A stretch of 11,398 bases of DNA from an uncultured Desulfovibrio sp. GTDB taxonomy: Bacteria; Desulfobacterota; Desulfovibrionia; Desulfovibrionales; Desulfovibrionaceae. The translations under genes and the position numbers were made by a program. The stretch spans positions 1 through 11,398 of the forward strand of contig CAMWVJ010000009.1 in the NCBI GenBank assembly GCA_947177645.1. Reading direction: 5' to 3'. The notes below the pieces were generated by a model, which saw nothing but the letters and a program-made list of their open reading frames with translations, was not told the origin of the DNA and made no database searches. Numbering within the stretch: the first letter of the stretch is position 1; every line of letters begins with the position of its first letter. Of the stretch, positions 7,469 through 11,398 are shown piece after piece.

Positions 7469-10400
7469 TCAGCTCCTCCCTTCCGGTTGGGCCGGCCACG
7501 GAGTTTCCGGCACGGGTTTTGTCATGGATTCCGGGTACTTCACCGGCTCGGGTGAGAACTGCTCGGCTGCGGCCCCGCTCCCGGCCGTAACGCGCACCGC
7601 AAAGCCCTTGGAGGCCGGGATAAGGCCGTCCGGGGCCATGATGGCCGGGCTCAGGTCATTGGTGACGGGGTCGCAGACCACGCCCTTGTAGCCGGAATTC
7701 ACGAAGCCGCCGACCACGGTGGCCTCCCTGCCCTCCACCTTGCCGATACGCAGGCGCGGGGTGATGAGCGCGCGCATGAGGAGCCTTGTCCGCGCGCTCG
7801 CCACGGCGATGAGCGCGCCCGGCTGGATGCCCGCGCTTTTCGCCTGCTCCGGCGACATCTCGACAAAGCTCTCGGGCTGGAGCTGGACGAGCCACGGGAT
7901 ATGGCGCGTCATGGAGCCGGAGAGCCAGTGCTCGACCATGTGGTAGGTGGTCATCACCGTGGGGTAGGCGCCGTCGCCGGGCGTAGCGATGGGGTTTTTC
8001 GGGTCGTCGATGATGTGCACGCCGGGGTCGCGGTCCTGCTTCCAGAGGGGGTTCACATAGGGCGATTCCACGGGCTCGTAATGGGCGGGCAAGGGGCCTT
8101 CCTTGATGCCGTAGGGCACGAAGAGCCACGCCCGGCCGTCGGAATGCACGGTGAAGGGGTCGGCCCCGCCGAGGGCCGCGCCGCCTTTGGCGCCGGGCGC
8201 GGGCTCATAGTCCGGGGGCTTGGTCTCGTCGAATTGGGGCTTGTCATAGCCCACCCAGCGGGCTTTTTCCGCATCCCACCAGATGAGGCGCTTTTTCTCC
8301 GACCACGGGCTGCCGTCGGGCCGCGCCGAACAGCGGTTATAGAGGATGCGGCTGTTGGTGGGCCAGGCGAAGCGATACTCAAGGTCGATCTCATGGTCGA
8401 CCTCGCCCGGCTCCTCGCGCTTCATGAGGTTGTTGCCCCTGGCGTCGATGAAGCCGGAGAGCAGGCGGCAGCCACAGGCCGTACTGCCGTCCGGCCGCAG
8501 GTCGCCGGAACCCTGGCAGGGCGCGCCCGTCGCGATGTCATAGCCATTCATCTCGAGGGCGACCTTGTCCATGTCCACATCGTCGGGCACGGGCGGAAGG
8601 CCCGGCGCGTTCACCTTGCCGGGTTCGGCGTCATAGTCCCAGGTGAGCGCGCGCAGGCCCGCGTCCCGCTCCTCGCCGGAGCGCTGCGCGAGCTTCTTGA
8701 AGGCCTTGCCGAGCTGGTAGACCCACCATCCGTCCGACCGGCACAAGCCCGGGGCCGGCTTGCAGCGCTCATGCCACTGCATCAGCCGCTCGGTATTGGT
8801 GACGGAGCCGTCCGTCTCAAGCACCGTGGCGGCCGGCAGCAGGAAGACCTCGGTCTGGCATTCGCTCGCCGCGTCCGGGGCGGTGGGGTCGGCGTACCAG
8901 GCGGAGGCCGTCTCGTTTTCAAAGAGGTCGCAGACCACGAGCCACTTGAGCTTGCGCACGGCGTCGCGGCTCCAGCCCGTGTTGGGATTGGTGACGGCGA
9001 TGTTCTGGCCGAACACGAAGAGCCCTTCCACCTCGCCCTTGAGCATGCGCTCCATGGTCACGGTGAGCGAGTCATTGCCGGTGAGCTTGGGCATCCACTG
9101 GTAGCCGTATTCGTTCGCTTCCGTTGCGTCCTCGCCATACCAAGCCTTGAGCAGGCTCACCATGTAGTTGGGCAGCGCCGCCCAGGAGCCGCGCTCGGCC
9201 TCCAGCTTCCACATGCCGTCTTTCTTGTCGCGCGCGGCGCTGAAGCCGTGGCCGTTAGCGAGATAGTCGGCGAGGGTGGCGTTGCCGGGCCTGGCCTCGG
9301 GCATGGGGATGTAATTGGGGAGCGCGCCGAACAGGGTGGGGATGTCCGTGGCGCCCTGCACGTTGGAGTGCCCGCGCAAGGCCAGGATGCCGCCACCGGG
9401 GCGCCCGATGTTGCCGAGGAGCAGCTGGAGGATGGCCACGGTGCGGATGATCTGGGTGCCCGTGGAGTGCTGGGTGAAGCCGGTGGCGTAGCAGAAGGCC
9501 GTGGTCTTGTCCGGCCCGGAGTTGCGGCCCATGAACTCGGCCACCTTGATGACATCCGCCGGGCGGCAGCCGCAGATGTCCGCCACGGTCTCGGGGGTGT
9601 ATTTCGCCACCTGGTGCTTCAGCAGCTGGAACACGCAGTGCGGGTCCTGGAGGGTGGGGTCGCGCTTCGGCTTGCCGCGGCTGCCATCCGGGTTCCTCTC
9701 ATACTGGTAGTCCCAGGAATCCGGCTCGAGGGAATAGCTGCGCGTTTCCGGGTCCCAGCCGTTGAAGAGGCCCGCCACGTCGTCAAAGTGGAACCGCTCG
9801 TCAATGAGCGTGGAGGCGTTGGTATAGGCGAGCACATAGTCGCGGAACCAGAGGTCGTTCTCGAGGATGTAGCGGATGACCCCGGAGAGGAAGGCGATGT
9901 CCGTGGCCGGCCGGATGGGCACATGGTGGTCGCAGGCCGCGCTCGTGCGGGTATAGCGCGGGTCGATGTGGATGGTCGTGGCGCCCTTCTTTTTCGCCTG
10001 CATGGGCCAGTAAAAGGCCACGGGATGGGCCTCGGCCATGTTGGAGCCCATGATGACGATGCAGTCGCTGTTGAGCAGGTCGCGCGGCGGGTTGGTACAG
10101 GCGCCGAAGCCGAAGGTGGGCGCGAGCGCCGCCACCGTGGTGGAGTGGCAGTAGCGGGCCGTGTTTTCCACAGGCAGGATGCCGAGGCCGCCGGTCATGA
10201 GCTTGCGGAAGAGGTAGCACTCCTCGTTGTCATTGGCCGAGCCGCCCACGAAGCCCATGTTGTGGACGCGGTTGATGGTCATGCCCTTGTCGTCTTTGGC
10301 CACGAAGCCCCGCTCGCGCGTTGCCCAGGCGCGCTGGGCGATGGTCTCGATCATCCACTCAAGGCTGACTTCCTTCCACTCTTTCGCGCCGGGCGCGCGG

Positions 10401-10654
10401 TAGAGGGGTTTGGTGGCACGGTAGGGATTGTCGTTCAGGGCGAAGATGGTCGCGCCCTTGGGGCACTGGCGTCCCTCGTTCACCGGGCTTCTGGGGTCAC
10501 CCTCCACGTCTATGAGAACGTCATCCTTGAAAAAGGCGAGCTGCGAACAGCCCACGGCGCAGTACTGGCACACCGACGAACCCACCCGTGCGCCCCTGAG
10601 GCGGCTGCACTTGAAGTGGGTGCGGGCGCTCGCCACATCCTGGATGTCGGCCAT
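7469..10654 (-). CDS. fdhA: Formate dehydrogenase catalytic (alpha) subunit, cysteine type, no Tat signal
   Basis: This molybdenum- or tungsten-bis-MGD enzyme oxidises formate to CO2. It has 1061 residues (E. coli FdnG about 1015). The N-terminal [4Fe-4S] ligands are C29, C32, C36 and C64, followed by K66 (CPKG). C169-H170 in NTARYCHSTTVAAL is the metal-ligand position. The codon is TGC, so Cys stands where many family members use selenocysteine (TGA). R404 in GFTQHSTGTQIIR lies at the place of the catalytic Arg of FdhH. LALRGHSNVQGATDIPTL and a C-terminal MGD-binding domain after about residue 930 (SGSMTRHIPWLVQLQPESF) complete the fold. The start MADIQDV is chosen for its AAGGAG site six bases upstream; the frame stays open 56 codons further but into the previous gene. 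The N-terminus has no twin-arginine or hydrophobic segment, which suggests a cytoplasmic enzyme. FGFG at 181-184 replaces the FGRG I recall in relatives. Confidence 0.95.
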   Translation of the reverse strand: MADIQDVASARTHFKCSRLRGARVGSSVCQYCAVGCSQLAFFKDDVLIDVEGDPRSPVNEGRQCPKGATIFALNDNPYRATKPLYRAPGAKEWKEVSLEWMIETIAQRAWATRERGFVAKDDKGMTINRVHNMGFVGGSANDNEECYLFRKLMTGGLGILPVENTARYCHSTTVAALAPTFGFGACTNPPRDLLNSDCIVIMGSNMAEAHPVAFYWPMQAKKKGATTIHIDPRYTRTSAACDHHVPIRPATDIAFLSGVIRYILENDLWFRDYVLAYTNASTLIDERFHFDDVAGLFNGWDPETRSYSLEPDSWDYQYERNPDGSRGKPKRDPTLQDPHCVFQLLKHQVAKYTPETVADICGCRPADVIKVAEFMGRNSGPDKTTAFCYATGFTQHSTGTQIIRTVAILQLLLGNIGRPGGGILALRGHSNVQGATDIPTLFGALPNYIPMPEARPGNATLADYLANGHGFSAARDKKDGMWKLEAERGSWAALPNYMVSLLKAWYGEDATEANEYGYQWMPKLTGNDSLTVTMERMLKGEVEGLFVFGQNIAVTNPNTGWSRDAVRKLKWLVVCDLFENETASAWYADPTAPDAASECQTEVFLLPAATVLETDGSVTNTERLMQWHERCKPAPGLCRSDGWWVYQLGKAFKKLAQRSGEERDAGLRALTWDYDAEPGKVNAPGLPPVPDDVDMDKVALEMNGYDIATGAPCQGSGDLRPDGSTACGCRLLSGFIDARGNNLMKREEPGEVDHEIDLEYRFAWPTNSRILYNRCSARPDGSPWSEKKRLIWWDAEKARWVGYDKPQFDETKPPDYEPAPGAKGGAALGGADPFTVHSDGRAWLFVPYGIKEGPLPAHYEPVESPYVNPLWKQDRDPGVHIIDDPKNPIATPGDGAYPTVMTTYHMVEHWLSGSMTRHIPWLVQLQPESFVEMSPEQAKSAGIQPGALIAVASARTRLLMRALITPRLRIGKVEGREATVVGGFVNSGYKGVVCDPVTNDLSPAIMAPDGLIPASKGFAVRVTAGSGAAAEQFSPEPVKYPESMTKPVPETPWPAQPEGRS

Positions 10655-10660
10655 GAAGCA

Positions 10661-10666
10661 CTCCTT
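10661..10666 (-). promoter_or_regulatory. Ribosome binding site of fdhA
   Basis: The transcript strand reads AAGGAG, six bases before the ATG at 10654-10652. It is the best Shine-Dalgarno match near this end of the frame and settles the start at MADIQDV rather than at any upstream in-frame codon. Confidence 0.85.
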
Positions 10667-10671
10667 GTTTG

Positions 10672-10686
10672 GGGGCGATATGCCCC
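10672..10686 (-). promoter_or_regulatory. Short hairpin in the fdhA leader
   Basis: The transcript strand reads GGGGC-ATATC-GCCCC, a perfect 5-bp G/C stem with a 5-nt loop, ending five bases before the AAGGAG site. No U run follows, so it is not a terminator. It sits in the same place relative to the ribosome binding site as the hairpin before narG. The function is unknown and chance occurrence is possible. Confidence 0.3.
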
Positions 10687-10770
10687 GTTGCGTATGACGC
10701 GCGTACTCTCTTCTCTTCCTCGTAACTCTTTTGAATACCTGAAATCCTGTACAAAGCGGACATGCCCCCG

Positions 10771-11398
10771 CTATTTGCCGAAGGGGCACTTCGGCCAGGT
10801 GCAGACCTTGCAGCCCATGCAATAACCCCCCTCGCCCATGCGCGCGGCCTCGGCGCGGGTGAAGCCCCGCCCGGCGAGCAGCCGCGGCAGCACGAGGTCA
10901 AGGAAGGTCGTCTTGGCAAACAGCGCGCAGGCCGGCACGCCCACCACCTGCATGTCGCCTTGCGCGTCCCCGGGCGTGGCGGGAATGCGCCCCACAAGGC
11001 TCATGGCCCCGGGCAGCACGGGCACGCCGTGCACGGCGTCCGTGAGGCCGGCCTCAAGCAGCACCTCGCGCGTCACGTCGTCCGGGTCCACGGACATGCC
11101 GCCGGTGGTGAGCAAAAGGTCCACGCCAGCCTCGCGCATGGCGGAAACGGCCTCAAGCATCTTTTCGCGGTCGTCCGGCACGATGTCCGTGCGCACGATG
11201 TCGCAGCCGAGGGCAGCGAGCTTGGCGGAGATGACCGGGATGAAGCGGTCCTCGATAAGGCCTTGGAAGACTTCCGTGCCGGTCACGAGGATGCCGGCTT
11301 TCGCCCGCCGCATGGGGAGCACCCGGAAAAGCGGCCCCCCTTCCAGCGCGGCGAGGGCCAGGGCGAAATTGGCGCGGGAGAGAAAGAGCGGGATGGCC
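10771..11398 (-). CDS. Molybdopterin-binding MoeA/MoCF-like protein with C-terminal four-Cys motif (partial, 5' end missing)
   Basis: The frame is open across the right edge, and 208 C-terminal residues are visible. A MoCF/MoeA-like domain is recognised by AGILVTGTEVFQG, followed by LLLTTGGMSVDPDDVTREVL, the GVPVLPGAMS loop and VVGVPACALFAKTTFLDLVLPRLL. Such domains bind molybdopterin or insert the metal. The protein ends GEGGYCMGCKVCTWPKCPFGK-like, with cysteines spaced C-x2-C-x2-C-x4-C, which could bind an iron-sulfur cluster or zinc; standard MoeA lacks this tail. A GTG at 11322 is not the start, because 25 further in-frame sense codons precede it (AIPLFLSRANFALALAALEGG) and continue past the window. 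Its position just upstream of fdhA suggests a role in cofactor supply or maturation of the formate dehydrogenase or nitrate reductase. Its exact function is not known to me. Confidence 0.85.
   Translation of the reverse strand, partial: AIPLFLSRANFALALAALEGGPLFRVLPMRRAKAGILVTGTEVFQGLIEDRFIPVISAKLAALGCDIVRTDIVPDDREKMLEAVSAMREAGVDLLLTTGGMSVDPDDVTREVLLEAGLTDAVHGVPVLPGAMSLVGRIPATPGDAQGDMQVVGVPACALFAKTTFLDLVLPRLLAGRGFTRAEAARMGEGGYCMGCKVCTWPKCPFGK

Larger units (their letters stand above)
10655..10770 (-). other. 116-nt spacer between the MoeA-like gene and fdhA
   Basis: This is the largest non-coding gap in the window and the only visible place for an internal promoter. It is clearly richer in A+T than the genes around it. 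It holds a 16-nt pure purine run on the transcript strand (complement of 10706-10721), the hairpin at 10672-10686 and the fdhA ribosome binding site. I searched by eye for an FNR box (TTGAT-N4-ATCAA), a sigma-54 -24/-12 pair and a sigma-70 pair and found none convincing. No terminator follows the MoeA-like gene, so read-through into fdhA is likely. Confidence 0.5.

Noticed and set aside
10752..10770. A possible sigma-54 promoter with GG and GC spaced by 10 on the minus strand
   Set aside because: Only the GG and GC dinucleotides match; the flanking consensus bases (TGGCAC, TTGC) do not, and G-rich DNA gives such spacing by chance.
10655..10822. An N-terminal extension of fdhA by 56 codons to an upstream ATG
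   Set aside because: It would overlap the 3' end of the MoeA-like gene, has no signal peptide or family similarity, and the internal ATG has a strong AAGGAG at good spacing.
7901..10825. A 974-codon open frame on the plus strand, opposite fdhA
   Set aside because: Same explanation: a shadow of the fdhA codon pattern. No motif, no good ribosome binding site seen, and the minus strand is clearly a formate dehydrogenase.

Overview
The window is G+C-rich (about two thirds by eye). All seven genes I can support lie on the minus strand, so they read from right to left. They look like one anaerobic-respiration operon in which a formate dehydrogenase module is followed directly by a nitrate reductase module. 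The proteins point to a facultative or strict anaerobe. The MoeA-like protein with a C-terminal cysteine motif, next to formate dehydrogenase, reminds me of sulfate-reducing Desulfobacterota (Desulfovibrio-like). The Fdh subunits also resemble, from memory, the Thermus/actinobacterial type. The sequence alone does not settle the lineage.

Layout in transcription order. (1) 11398-10771: the 3' part of a molybdopterin-binding (MoeA/MoCF-like) protein ending in a four-cysteine motif, cut by the right edge. (2) A 116-nt gap, the longest in the window, holds the clear ribosome binding site of fdhA and a small hairpin. (3) 10654-7469: formate dehydrogenase catalytic subunit, with Cys rather than selenocysteine at the metal and no visible Tat signal. 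(4) 7465-6524: its four-cluster ferredoxin subunit with a C-terminal membrane helix. (5) 6527-5637: an eight-helix NrfD/PsrC-type membrane subunit. (6) A 52-nt gap with a second small hairpin. (7) 5584-1883 narG, 1893-379 narH and 382-1 narJ, the last cut by the left edge. A narI gene would be expected just beyond that edge.

Inferred working model: FdhA oxidises formate, and electrons pass through the FdhB clusters to quinone at the NrfD-like subunit. Quinol then feeds NarGH, through NarI if it is present, for nitrate reduction. The MoeA-like protein and NarJ would help with molybdenum cofactor supply and assembly. Without a Tat signal the Fdh catalytic subunits should stay in the cytoplasm. 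That differs from the E. coli FdnGHI-NarGHI redox loop, where formate is oxidised in the periplasm. The individual families are known. The compact fdh-nar gene arrangement, the cytoplasm-facing Cys-type Fdh and the NrfD anchor are the points worth a second look. I see no mobile element, CRISPR array, tRNA or rRNA.
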